Below, piece after piece: positions 1 to 11,000 of a stretch of 64,000 nt of DNA (position 1 is its first letter; each line of letters starts with the position of its first letter). Origin of the DNA: Impatiens glandulifera (taxonomy: Eukaryota; Streptophyta; Magnoliopsida; Ericales; Balsaminaceae). The translations under genes were made by a program, and so were the position numbers. The notes below the pieces were generated by a model that ran no database searches, was not told where the DNA came from, and saw only the letters and a list, made by a program, of their open reading frames with translations. The DNA lies in assembly GCF_907164915.1 (NCBI RefSeq), contig NC_061870.1, forward strand, positions 5,484,273 through 5,548,272, given 5' to 3'.

Positions 1-230
1 CGAGGTTGTTCTTCCTCTTATCTTCACTGGTCCACTCAGATCTATCTTTCTCAATCTTGATAGGACCATCAGTGATGAATCTTCTTCACATGTCATCATC
101 TGAGGCAGCAAGATGAGCATGGACCCTCTTCTTCCACACCACATAGTTTTTTTGAGAACATGGGAACCTTGGTGTTGGAAGTCTTAGACACGATTTTGGT
201 TTTTTTGGTGCTATAGAATAGAAAACAAGG
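1..230 (-). pseudogene. Copia element A: 5' end of gag, decayed and cut by window edge
   Basis: Read on the minus strand, this stretch encodes the N-terminal part of a Ty1/Copia Gag, with a VWKKRVHAHLA-like segment followed by an acidic DDD run and a DRSEWTSEDKRKNNL-like segment. The same protein start is seen in element F at 18341 and element G at 22299. It lies directly downstream of a tRNA-Met primer site and an LTR, as expected for gag. The Trp codon after the DDDM segment reads TGA instead of TGG, so the copy is broken. Gag would form the particle that packages element RNA. The rest of the element lies beyond base 1. Confidence 0.6.
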
Positions 231-241
231 ATCTGATACCA
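231..241 (-). other. Primer binding site of element A (tRNA-Met)
   Basis: The minus strand reads TGGTATCAGAT two bases inside the LTR end. This matches the usual initiator tRNA-Met primer site of plant Copia elements except near its 3' end. Confidence 0.75.
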
Positions 242-243
242 CT

Positions 244-2514
244 TGTTGGGATTAGTGCTATCAATAGAGACTAGGGTCTAACTATTGTTATTACCTTATG
301 ATAAATTCTTCGATAATAATCCTGTGAGGAATTAGTATCTGTTTATATTCTTCGCAAATCCTCCAAACTCTTGAAACAGATTCAAGTGCGGAAGTGTTCG
401 TTGGATTTGAAGCTTCAGAAAACTGAATGTAAAATGACAGAAAGTAAGAACACTAGGAGTTTTATGAATGTTAGGAGATAAAGCTTCTGCGTCACCCCTT
501 CTTCCACAACCGGAAGGATATCCACTAAATACTTTGGAACAAATACAGCTCACTGATCTATCTAACTCTCTTTTGAACAAAACAACCTTTGTTCAACTTA
601 TAGCACTGAAGTTTCTCACAGAAAAGATAATATGTGATTACAATGTGTTTACAGTTAGACAGTACTGAACGAGTAGTGCGCCGAATATCCTATGATCTTG
701 TCTTGTACTAGAAATATGGTTGAGGGATATTCGCATACATGGCGTTCATTCATTGATAGAATTAGCTCGCTTGTCAGTCTGCTGAAAAAAGTGGAGCAGA
801 AGGAAATGGAGCAGGAAGCTAATAGATCGTGGATAGACGGATGCTTCCTTTAGACAACTGCTAAAGCAAGGCATCAGACACATCCCTTAAGACCGCGTAT
901 GAAGGACTTAGACCTCGTCTAACTACATTTCCCTTCAGACTTTGTCTAAAGGAGTTAGACCTCGTCTAACTACGTATCCCTTCAAACCCCGTTTGAAGGA
1001 GTTAGACCTCGTCTAACTACGTTTCCCTTCAGACTCAGTTTGAAGGAGTTATACCCCGTCTAACTACGTTACACTTCAGACGTCGTCTGAAGGATTTTGA
1101 CCTCATCTAACTACGTATCCTTCAGATAACGTCTGAAGGAGTTAGACCTCGTCTAACTACGTATCCCTTCAGACATCGTCTGAAGGAGTTAAACAACTTC
1201 TAACTACGTATTCCTTTAACGTTTCCCTTTACACTCTATCTAAAGGAGTTAGACCTCGTCTAACTACGTTTCCCTTCAGACTCCGTCTCAAGGAGTTAGA
1301 CCTTGTCTAACTACGTATCCCTTCAACTCCGTCTGAAGGAGTTAGACCTCGTGTAACTACGTATCCCTTCAGACATCGTTTGAAGGAGTTAGACTTTATC
1401 TAACTACCTATCCCTTCAGACTCCGCTGAAGGATTTAGACATCGTTTAACTACGATTCCCTTTAGACTCTATTTGAAGGAGTTACACTTCATTTAACTAC
1501 GTTATCTTTCAAACTCCTTCTGATGGAGTTAGACCTCGTCTAACTACGTATCCCTTCAGACATTGTTTGAAGGAGTTAGACCTTGTCTAACTACGTATTC
1601 CTTCAATTATTTCCCTTAAGAATCTGTCTGAAGGAGTTAGACCTCGTCTAACTAGGTTTCCCTTCAGACTCCGTCTCAAGGAGTTAGACCTCATCTAACT
1701 ACGTATCCCTTCAAGTCCGTCTGAATGAGGTAGACCTCGTCTAACTACGTATCCCTTCAGACATCGTCTGAAGGAGTTAGACTTCATCTAACTCTGTATC
1801 CCTTCAGACTCCGTCTGAAGGAGTTAGACCTCGTCTAACTACGATTCCCTTCAGACTCTGTCTGAAGGAGTTAGACTTCATCTAACTATGTTTCCTTTCA
1901 GACTCCGTTTGAAGGAGTTAGAGCTCGTCTAACTACATTTCCTTTTAGACGTCGTCTAAAGGAGTTAGACCTTCTCTAACTACATATTCCTTCAACGTTT
2001 CCCTTCAGAGTCTGTCTCAAGGAGTTAGACCTCGTCTAACTACGTTTCCCTTCAGACTCCGTCTCAAGGAGTTAGACCTCGTCTAACTACGTATCCCTTC
2101 AAAATCCGTCTGAAGGAGTTAGACCTCGTCTAAATACGTATCCCTTCAGACATCGTATGAAAGAGTTAGAAATCGTCTAACTACGTTTCCCTTTAGACTC
2201 TATCTGAAGGATTTAGACCTCGTCTAACTACGTTTCCCTTCAGACTTCGTCTAAAGGAGTTAGACCTCGTCAAACTACGTTTTCTTTCAGACTCTGTCTG
2301 AAAGAGTTAGACCTCGTCTAACTATGTAAAACGTCTAATATAGCTTGCTTTAGATCGCGTCTAATGTAGCACTTTCATATATTTGTTCCCGCACAAAACA
2401 AATAGACCACTCAACTTTATTCACAACTAAGTTTAACATAGATCATCAAAATAATATCATCATTAAATAAACTTATTCCCTAGTTTATTTTAGTCAAAAT
2501 AATTTTACCCGGCA
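244..2514 (-). repeat. 5' LTR of Copia element A, about 2.27 kb
   Basis: The LTR starts with TGTTGGG next to the primer site. On its far side the minus strand ends with a segment, TGACTAAAATAAACT, that is also found near the start of the LTRs of element F (16678), so the outer edge is placed near 2514 (somewhat uncertain). The R/U5-like part at about 450-540 carries the GGTGACG...TTTATCTCC block shared by all LTR families in the window. Most of the LTR is a minisatellite (about 886-2336), which is why it is longer than the related 1.6 and 1.75 kb LTRs of F and G. Confidence 0.7.
886..2336 (-). repeat. Hairpin minisatellite inside LTR A (about 49-50 bp unit, about 29 copies)
   Basis: Each unit contains two short perfect or near-perfect palindromes: CTTCAGAC-tcc-GTCTGAAG and GTTAGAC-ctc-GTCTAAC, joined by TACGTATCC-like spacers. 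Copies differ by scattered substitutions and small indels. The same array is present in LTRs of F and G with a T in place of the C in the first hairpin and the matching change in the other arm. Confidence 0.9.
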
Positions 2515-3343
2515 TAACTTTTAAATTTCTTTTTTTTACCAATTAAGATAATATATATATATATAAAGAATATAGTGACAATACTACCCTTTTAACGTTA
2601 TTCAACAATAACTATTGACCACTCCTTTTGAAGGATTCAGAACTTCATCCTTCAAGGAACAATCATCATATATTTTGTAACATCATAGCTCGTATTTCTA
2701 AATAGTTTAACTCACTGGTACTGTTTTAAGATTGTTAGATATCATGTCTTTAAATAAACAGAATATATATATTAAATGGTGTTACAAATAAATAAAAATA
2801 AAAATAAAATAAGATTTACGAAGAACAAAATCACCGATTGAGATTTTAATTTGAGGCATGTTCTTAACACATTTCCCTTAAAACAGTTTCATCCTCTCCC
2901 GTTTGTGCTAGAGCCTATCGTAAATGGTTGTCTCTCAGGGTACAATAAATCTAGTAGTGATTCTTCACTGGAATTACTACGCATCGAACATGATTAATGT
3001 ACAAGAGCTATCACCGGGTTTCAACGAAAAATATCGAGCAAATAACTCGAAGAATAGTCACAAAACAAGAAGATGTCTTTAGGAATTGTAGGGTGAGAAA
3101 ATATACGAGGATGAAGTAGTTTGAGTTTAGAGATGAGGGGTTTTATATTTTTGAAAAGTTAAACCATTAAATAAAATCATCAATTGATCCAACGGTTGAT
3201 ATTGTTTGCCTTTTCATTTACCTTTACGTTTTTCTCTTTATTATAGAGTAATTGTTTGCCAAAATAATTACGGCATTTACAATCCAATATAAACGTTACA
3301 TGGTTTTCCAATTTGTTAGTAATAATATTAAATTATTATAACA
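2515..3343. other. Intergenic AT-rich sequence between elements A and B
   Basis: No ORF with recognisable similarity is visible. The stretch includes a TA-rich run at about 2549-2566 and a less AT-rich block at about 2850-3120 that resembles transposon-derived non-coding DNA, but I could not assign it. Confidence 0.5.
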
Positions 3344-3348
3344 ATTAA

Positions 3349-4643
3349 TGTTAGGATCTAGGTCGCCGCTGGTGGACCGGGGGTTGGACCGGTTAGCGGT
3401 TCTCACTCGTAGGGTGGTGGTTAATCCGGTTAGAGATTAACACCGGGGTTTCAATACTACACAACCTGTCACAAACCCTTGAACTAGGTTCAAGCGCGGA
3501 AGAGGTTTGCTTTTAGGTTGAAGCGGTACACGTGTATGATAGGAGGAATCGGTTTCGGATGATGGAGATTTGAAGAATGGTGGGTCGGTTTCGGTTATCT
3601 GGATATTCGGTATGGTCAGTATGGAGTCGGTTTGGAGCGGTGTGGATAGGTTAGTCGGTTATGTAATGAAGCCAACAGAAAGTAAATAACACAAGAGATT
3701 TTATGGATGTTCGGAGATAAAACTCCTACGTCACCCCTTCCTCTCGAAGCCGCGAGAAGGATATTCACTAAGGAATACAAATACAATCCGATCGAGACTT
3801 ATTTTCTGCTCGATAACACTCTTACAATTCACACCGAAATTGTAGAACACACTTAGAATTTAGCACTTAGGCTTTCTTAGAATACCACACTGTTATTACT
3901 TGTAGTAAATGCTCTCAACGCTTCACTTGTCTCACTTAATGTCCCGCTTAGTAACTCTTAGTAACTGCATTTACTCTTCTGCAACTGCCTCCTTTTATAG
4001 GTGAAATATGTCAACGGTCATATTTCGAAGCCTTGAATCTGATTGGCTGATCAGAGATGCAGTGATTCAGTGTCTCAGACCTGCCGGTCGTCTCAGACCT
4101 GGTATCCTGTTTCAGACCTGCCGGTCTGTAAGGCAAACCTGCTGGGTTTGTCTTTTACTTGATATAGACACTGTCTGCTTGGACAGTTGTCTGTACTTTG
4201 AAGATTTCCTTTCTGGTTTATCCCGAAGTAGAAGGATCCGGTAGTACTGTTTTCTGCAGCCTACAGTCTTTCCTCAGACTTGCATGGATATGGAAGTATT
4301 CAGTCTGTTTCTTTGGTATCATTCTCAACAGATACCCAAAGTGTCTTCTTGTACTAGTCGGCCTCTTGACTTGGCCGAATGTCTTTTGGTAGTGAAGTAA
4401 CCGGACTTCTTCCGGTTATGCTTGCCTTATGGATTGATCGGCTGTATGATGGTTCCCGTTTTGAGCTTTGGCCGATCCTTCCTCTGTGCGGTCATGTACC
4501 GAATACTCTTGATCGGTTTGGTAGCTTGACCGGTTCGGTTTCTTCAGTTGGTTTTCTTTTGTTCATCCGGTCCGGTTTCTTGTTCCTGCATGGGAAGTTT
4601 GTTTAAGTTAGGTTTATTCGAACCGGTATGAATTTATCTAACA
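3349..4643 (-). repeat. 3' LTR of element B
   Basis: The LTR runs from TGTTAGGATC to ATCTAACA in window orientation, 1295 bp. It contains the promoter block (TATA box at 3991-4000 read as CTATAAAAGG on the minus strand, with the CAACGG inverted repeat at 4001-4028) and a CCAAT box (ATTGG at about 4039 in window orientation). Differences from the 5' LTR were seen near 3640, 4011, 4357 and 4455. Confidence 0.93.
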
Positions 4644-4852
4644 ATTTCTCCCTTTTTGATTATTTTATTTAAAATTTTCAAAATCATGTAGGTTTGCAAC
4701 CGTAGGCCGGTTGTTTTGTTTGGCCGATTTTGAAAAAGGCTTAGAGAATTTTCGAAAAATTTTGAGGGAGGAGTTTTGGAAGAATCTCTATCTTTTATCT
4801 AACAATTTCTCCCTTTTTGATTATTTTATTTAAAATTATCAAAATCATGTAG
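4636..4852 (-). repeat. Duplicated polypurine tract plus LTR end of element B
   Basis: The minus-strand polypurine tract AATCAAAAAGGGAGAAAT lies directly before the 3' LTR (4643-4660). About 55 bp containing the tract and the first LTR bases (TGTTAGATAAA) are repeated 161 bp further inside at 4797-4852. The internal copy would offer a second plus-strand priming site. Confidence 0.85.
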
Positions 4853-4958
4853 AAATGCAAAATAAGGCCGGTATTCAAAAATAACTTTATATATTTATAG
4901 ATAACCGGAAAAGACTAAGCAAAAATACTAAGGCAAGTAAGAAAAAGAAGGATAGTCC
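4853..4958 (-). other. Non-coding tail between the last ORF and the polypurine tracts of element B
   Basis: A short AT-rich untranslated segment following the stop codon of the coiled-coil ORF. No further feature seen. Confidence 0.5.
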
Positions 4959-6215
4959 CTATTCCGAGTCCGTGAATTCGTAGGCACTCTTCTTTCTCTT
5001 CGGTTGCGGTGGCGGTTGCGGTTGCGTGGAGTGTCGTGGTCGTTTAGATCGGGACCGCAGCTGTTCTTCGAATTCATCCTCGACTTGGTCGTCTTGCTGC
5101 GAAGTACCCGTCTCGACCGGGTCAGAAATTGTATTGAGCATCTCCACAATCCGAACTTTCTTAGGAGCCGGCTTCTTTCTTTTCTTTGGTTCTGAAGCAG
5201 AGGCGGCCGCCTTCTTCTTTTTCTCGTGTTCCTTTGCAAATCCCGCCAGCCTTCGTTGCTCCGTTTCTAATCTTTCGGCATCCGCTGCGGCCTGTCTTGC
5301 CACTTGTTCAGCATATCCTGGATATAAAAGCTCGGCCCTTCTTATTCTTTCGGCCTCTACTTCTTCCTCGGTCAGCTGAGTCGCTCGCGGCGCCTCTTTG
5401 TCTTTGCTGACTTCGGCGTCCAGCCTTTCCTGGACTCTCTTAGCAACCAGAGCATCGGCCTCTATAGCCGCGGCATCCGCGTTTGCCTTAGCTTTCAGAA
5501 TTTCGGCCATCTGCTCGTTGAGTGCCTTTACCTCGGCCACGAGAGTCTCATTTGTCTTTTCCAGCACCGAGACCCGTTCAATTGTCGTGTCGACCCGTTC
5601 GAAATCCTTCTTTAATTCCGAAGTGATACCCTCCAGAGCTACAATATGCTGAGCACAATTTTCTCGCTCACCGGCCTCTTCCCATTGCCCGGTGCTGAGT
5701 TCTGCTAGGCGTGCTTGATGTTGAACCACAAGCTGTTTTGTCACATCGGCGAACTGCATAGCCGTATCGAATATGTTCTCGCATCTATCCTTGAGCGGTT
5801 GAAACTTGGACACCTCGTGTTCAAGTACACGGTCATCAATCTGCTCCGATATTGATGCCTCAAATTTCTGAAGCCGGTCTTCAATCTGCCCCGATGTGGA
5901 CACTTCAAATTTCTTAAGTTGCTCACCAATCCGTCCCGAAACGGATGCTTCAAACTCTTGGAGCCGGTCTTCAATCCATTCCTTAGGAGGAACTGAAACG
6001 GTGGCTTCCGGTGGTGGAGTGGGAGGGGACTGCTCGGTCGGATCAGGATCGGCTCTCTCACCGGAGTCCATCAGTGCAGCATTCTCATTAGGAGGTTCCA
6101 ATGTAACCGCATCCTCCAAGTTCGTTACCGCAACTTCTGAGATTGGTACTTCGACATTTTCTAAACTTTGTACCTCAACAGTTTTTGAAGTCGGTATCTC
6201 AGCATTTTCCTGCAT
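4959..6215 (-). CDS. Element B env-like region, C-terminal coiled-coil ORF (418 aa)
   Basis: I do not recognise a named family. The protein starts with an acidic, proline-containing segment (TPPPE at about residue 67-71), then has repeated RLQEFEAS / RLQKFEAS / LKKFEVS units (about 80-125), long heptad-rich helices rich in Ala, Glu and Lys (about 140-320) that should form a coiled coil, and a basic tail with KKRKKPAPKK and PKRKKS motifs that look like nuclear localisation signals. No signal peptide or membrane span is evident. It follows the 324 aa ORF in the same frame, separated only by TAG and two codons, so both are probably one ancestral protein of about 745 aa here. In Sireviruses the gene at this place is called env-like; no envelope function is shown by the sequence. 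The TAG may be a CAG-to-TAG mutation. Confidence 0.7.
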   Translation of the reverse strand: MQENAEIPTSKTVEVQSLENVEVPISEVAVTNLEDAVTLEPPNENAALMDSGERADPDPTEQSPPTPPPEATVSVPPKEWIEDRLQEFEASVSGRIGEQLKKFEVSTSGQIEDRLQKFEASISEQIDDRVLEHEVSKFQPLKDRCENIFDTAMQFADVTKQLVVQHQARLAELSTGQWEEAGERENCAQHIVALEGITSELKKDFERVDTTIERVSVLEKTNETLVAEVKALNEQMAEILKAKANADAAAIEADALVAKRVQERLDAEVSKDKEAPRATQLTEEEVEAERIRRAELLYPGYAEQVARQAAADAERLETEQRRLAGFAKEHEKKKKAAASASEPKKRKKPAPKKVRIVEMLNTISDPVETGTSQQDDQVEDEFEEQLRSRSKRPRHSTQPQPPPQPKRKKSAYEFTDSE

Positions 6216-6221
6216 CGGTGT

Positions 6222-7196
6222 CTAAATGTCCCTCGGTGTCCCAGTGTCCTCTCTTGAAGTTGTTGTCCAGTCAATTGGAAATTCTTCGATGACTGGAACG
6301 GTGTATACCGGTACTTGCTTTTGGTTGCATATGGCTTCCAGCCGCTCTATTTCCTGCCGAATTTCCAGTTTGCCCTTTTCAAGCTTTTCCAATACTCGCG
6401 GTGCTACTGTAGACACCGATCCCCCTTCGGCATATTCTTCCTTAATCTTTCTGATACGTCTTCTTAGCTTCCGAAGATGACTTCTCGGTATCAGTAGGCA
6501 AGTTCGGCATTGTACCTCATGAATGGTATTAGATTTTGTGAGGCTTAAGATCATCTTCTCGACTTCCTCCAATCTGGCGATGCAATTTTCTTGCGAGAGG
6601 TCTGATAGGATGTCTTTATACTTTGTATTATACCGGTACTCATGCCACTCCAGATATAAGTCTATGACGTCCTCGTCCCGCTTATTGATGCCGAAGAAGA
6701 TATTCTGTGCTAGTCTTTCGGCCTCGGCCTCATCGGCTTCTTCCCTGCTGAGGCCTTCATCATCGGCTCCTTCATCAATCCCTTCTTCACCCTCGGTGGT
6801 CTCATGATTGATGCTCTGTTCGGTATTATTCGGACTCCGAGCCGAAAGATCATCGTCATGGTCCGTTCTATCCTCGGTTCCCTCTGTGTCGGCTTCCTCA
6901 TCGGCCCACTCCTCATCTTCTGTTTGTTGCGGTGGGTCTTCGAAAGTTATCTTTTCTTTCCTCTTTCCTCCGGTGTTTTCTTTTGCCGGGGCATTTTTCT
7001 TCGCGGCTTTCTTCTTTCGGCCACCTGAGGAACTGGAGGCCGACTGCTTTCTTGGAAGAAAGTGCCTTGATCGGATGATGCTACGTTGTATTATCCCAAC
7101 ACCGGGACCGACGTTGATGTTCAAGTGTAAGAAGATCTTACCGAGTTGTACGGCATACCCCCATGACCTGGCTGAATCTGATCTTACCATGTCCAT
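6222..7196 (-). pseudogene. Element B env-like region, middle part (324 aa), cut at both ends
   Basis: The ORF starts inside a domain that is complete in element C (50450-51010): the shared run WGYAV.LGKIFLHL is followed by a basic segment GGRKKKAAKK (about residue 60-70), a long acidic stretch rich in Glu, Asp and Thr (about 85-175), then a basic-helical part with RKLRRRIRKIKEE and a coiled coil. It ends at TAG (6222-6224). Upstream, its N-terminal domain is missing: a deletion of about 2.7 kb relative to element C fuses it out of frame to the N-terminus of a paralogous ORF near 7198. Function is unknown. The same frame continues into the 418 aa ORF after the TAG. Confidence 0.7.
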
Positions 7197-7519
7197 GCCT
7201 TAGTGTCGGCTGGAGGATGGAGGTCCGTGAGCCCTTGTTTGGGCAGACCGAAGCACCGAGCAAAATCTTGCTCGGTGAAATCAAAGAGAGTACCTCCAAC
7301 TTTCGATTGGATGTGGGTATTGAAATATGGTGTCCCTCGGTACACCCTGGCATTGTTGAAAAATTCCACGACAGACTGAGGGTAGATGGTTTGATTATCA
7401 TCCAGAAAGTACTGGAGGCCGGTATCCTCCAGCTGTTTGATCATTCGATACAGATCATAGTGATCTGTATCGGAGCAAGATTCAAAGTTAACTTGTAGGA
7501 TGTTTGTGAAGATAGACAT
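7184..7519 (-). pseudogene. Element B env-like ORF E1, truncated after about 106 aa
   Basis: The first 106 residues match the first env-like ORF of element C (53487-52732), including NILQV.FESC, a TGLQYFLDD segment, an IYP.SV.EF segment and a CFGLPKQG segment near the end. After ADTKA the frame runs into sequence of the third paralogue and stops within a few codons. The breakpoint is near 7198. A TATA-like box (GTATTTAAAG, minus strand, 7591-7600) lies about 75 nt before the ATG. The intact relative in C is 251 aa, so this copy has lost more than half of the protein. Confidence 0.75.
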
Positions 7520-8043
7520 TTTGCCTTAGAGATGGAGAGAGTGTTTTGCCTTAGCTTTGTTTTGTGAGTGTTTGAGTGAATGAGTACTCCCTTTAAATAC
7601 TGGTTTCGGGGCTAGCCTATTGTCCGGGCATTAAGTGAGATGATGTGTATTAACTGCAGGGTAGGAATCTTTGCATAGAATAGGCAACTTTGCAGGTCTA
7701 GGTGTCGGTCATAGGTCTGGACTGTGAAAGATATCAAGAGATCTTCACGTCTTTTTAGGCACGACCATGTTTATTTAAAAAGGCAATGATGCAGAGCAGA
7801 GACCTTTAACCTCTGATAACTATTCCTCTTTTGTTTGAATTTCAAATAATCTGGGGTAGCCCTTTTCCGAACCGGTCAGCTATCAGTTGTTCATCCCGAT
7901 GCGGTTACGTGGTGCATGCACCAAGTGACCGGTCGGTTTACTCTATCTGATAAACTGGGCGGTTCTTCCACAGACACCCCGAGGATTCAAAGTTCAGCAT
8001 CTTAGGAAGAGTTACCGGTTTGTCTGTCTGAACCGATTTCCTT
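7520..8043 (-). other. Non-coding spacer between pol and the env-like ORFs of element B
   Basis: About 520 bp without an ORF, conserved with the same position in element C (53488-54004) and partly at the end of D2 (63850-64000). It contains the TATA-like box at 7591-7600 and a short pyrimidine/purine-rich leader before the ATG at 7519. Confidence 0.65.
7591..7600 (-). promoter_or_regulatory. TATA-like box upstream of env-like ORF E1 of element B
   Basis: GTATTTAAAG on the minus strand, about 75 nt before the ATG. The equivalent box in element C (53553-53560) is TATTTAAG. The position suggests an internal promoter; no transcript evidence is available. Confidence 0.45.
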
Positions 8044-11000
8044 TTAAGTATCCTTTGGGAGGATTTGGCTAATATCGGTTAAGCCGAGAGTAAGTCTAAA
8101 TTGAGAAAACTTAGCTTCCTGCAGCGGCTTCGTGAAGATATTGGCTACTTGCTGATCGGTCGGTACGTACTCCAGCCGGATATGCTTCAGCGTGACATGC
8201 TCTCGGATGAAGTGATGTCTGATGTCGATGTGCTTGGTTCTGGAGTGGAGAACCGGGTTGTAGGTGATTGCAATGGCACTTGTGTTGTCACAGAATATCG
8301 GGGACTCTTCGGCTATAATACTGAAGTCCTTCAGCTACTGTTGGATCCAGAGGAGTTGAGAGCAGCAGCTTCCGGCCGCCAAGTATTCAGCCTCCGCGGT
8401 TGATGTAGCCACCGATGTCTGCTTCTTGTTGTGCCATGACACCAGTCGGTCACCTAGGAACTGACATGTTCCACTGGTGCTCTTCCTATCGATCTTGCAC
8501 CCTGCATAATCTGCGTCTGAGTAGCTTGTTAGATTAAAGGATGAGTCCTTTGGATACCACAGACCGACATCAGGAGTGCCTTTCAGATACTTCAGTATCC
8601 TCTTTGCGGCTGTGTAGTGGGATTGCTTTGGATTTGCTTGAAATCTCCCACACACACCAACTGCAAACAGGATGTCCGGTCTACTCGCTGTCAGGTACAG
8701 TAGGGAACCGATCATGCCTCGGTATGCAATCTGATCTACTGATTGACCTTCATCGTCCCTGTCCAGTTTGATTGATGAGCTCATAGGAGTAGCCGCCGAG
8801 GAGCATGTGTCCATACCGAATTTCTTTAGCAGCTCCTTGGTATATTTCGGTTGACTTATGAATGTTCCTTCCTTGAATTGTTTAACCTGAAGACCTAGGA
8901 AGAAACTTAGTTCTCCCATCATACTCATTGCAAATTTGTCAGTCATCATTTTCGAGAATTTGTCACAGAGTTTGGAGTCGGTGGAACCGAAAATGATATC
9001 ATCTACATAAATTTGAACAAGTAGGATATGTTCCTTCTTTTCAAATTTGAACAAAGTTTTATCCACCGAACCGATGGTGAAATCGTGCTCTAATAAAAAT
9101 GCGGTTAGCGTATCATACCAGGCCCTAGGTGCTTGCTTTAGACCGTATAAAGCTTTGTTCAGCCGGTATACATGATTTGGAAATGCAGCATTTTTGAAAC
9201 CGGGTGGTTGTTCAACGTACACTTCCTCACGTAGATCACCGTTCAGAAATGCACTTTTAACATCCATTTGAAAGACTTTAAAGTTTTTGAAAGCCGCAAA
9301 AGCTAGAAAAATTCTAATGGCTTCTATTCTGGCTACAGGAGCAAATGACTCTTCAAAGTCAATGCCTTCTTCCTGTTTGTAACCTTGAGCCACTAATCTG
9401 GCTTTGTTCCTCGTGACCAAGCCGTCCTCATTGAGTTTGTTTCTGAATACCCATCTTGTTCCTATGACCGATTGATCTTTCGGTCTGGGAACTAAGTACC
9501 AGACTTTACTACTCTCAAACTGGTTTAGTTCTTCTTGCATTCCCAAGATCCAATCCGGATCTGACAATGCTTCATCTATTCTTTTCGGTTCAATCTGGGA
9601 TATAAACGCAGAGTTAAAATATCCTTCCAGAAGTTGACCCCTAGTTCGAACAGGTTCTGAAGGGTCACCAATAATTTTCTCAGGAGGATGTTTACTGTTT
9701 CTTCTGAGATTCAGTTCAGGAGTGTCTACCAGGTTGCCGTTTGTTTGATCAAGGCTAGACTTGTCGGTAGGCTGAACGAGATTGTCAGACCGACCGACTC
9801 CCTCGGATTGGACCGAAGTGTCAGCTTCCTGTTGTGAAACAGCTTGATCCGGCTGGGTATCAATGTTACCCATTAGGTCATGGACAAATCGCCTGAAGAC
9901 CGGAGTCTCATCTTCACTATCAGAATGGATATCATTGTTTTCCAATATGTTGTGTAGGTCAAAGCATGAAGTAGTGTTACTCTCAACCGATTCATCGAAA
10001 ACAACATGAATTGTTTCCTCCATGGTTGCAGTTCTATTATTATATACTCTATATGCTTTACTTACTGACGAGTATCCTAGCATAATGCCGGTGTCGGTCT
10101 TTGCATCAAAAGCAGTGAGTTGAGTTTTACCATTATTATGAATATAACATTTACAACCGAAAATCCTGAGGTATTTAAGTTTAGGAACTCTGTTAAAATA
10201 AACCTCATATGGTGTTTTGTTGTGAAATCTGTTAATCAAGGACCGGTTTTGTGTATGGCATGCAGTGTTGATAGCTTCAGCCCAAAATTTCTGAGCAATA
10301 CCGGAATCGGCTATCATAGACCGTGCGGCTTCCTTGAGAGTCCGGTTTCTTCTCTCGGCCAGGCCATTCTGTTGAGGAGTCCTAGCACTAGACAACTCGT
10401 GTCTAATGCCGGATTCATCAAGGTATGCAGTTAATGTACTATTAGTAAATTCGGTACCTCGATCACTTCGAATGTTGTTGATGCGAGCTGATTTTTCATT
10501 TTGCAACCGCTTAAGAAGTGTGATCAGATTTGATACAGTTTCACGTTTAGATGGTAGAAATATCACCCAAGTATATCTAGAATAATCATCAATAACTACC
10601 ATGGTGTAAAGCATACCGCCTAGACTAATGACCTGAATCGGTCCAAATAAATCCATGTGAAGAAGATCTAGGCATCGGCTAGATTGAATATTTCCATTAC
10701 TCTTAAAGGATGACCTAGTTTGTTTACCCATCTGGCATGCTGAACAGACCTTATCCTGGTTAAATACTATATCAGGAATACCTTCAACTAGCTTTTTACC
10801 GCGAATATAGTTTAAGGTTTTCATGTTTAGATGGTTTAGTCTCTTATGCCATAGCCAGGTTTGATCGGTCTTAGCTATCATGCATATAGGATGTTCTACT
10901 CTTGTTCTCCAGTCTACTTTATAAATGTTTCCTATCCTATTTCCGGTTAGTAATACAATACCTTGAGAATCTTTAACTAAGCATGCATGTTTAAGAAATT

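Noticed and set aside
332..668. Overlapping open frames on both strands (82 and 66 aa)
   Set aside because: They lie inside the LTR of element A; the same region in sister LTRs is non-coding and the frames are not kept.
886..2336. CRISPR-like regular repeat array
   Set aside because: Units are contiguous, variable and part of an LTR in a plant genome; there are no unique spacers and no cas genes.
5026..7203. Several plus-strand open frames of 60-131 aa
   Set aside because: They are mirror frames of the env-like ORFs on the minus strand.
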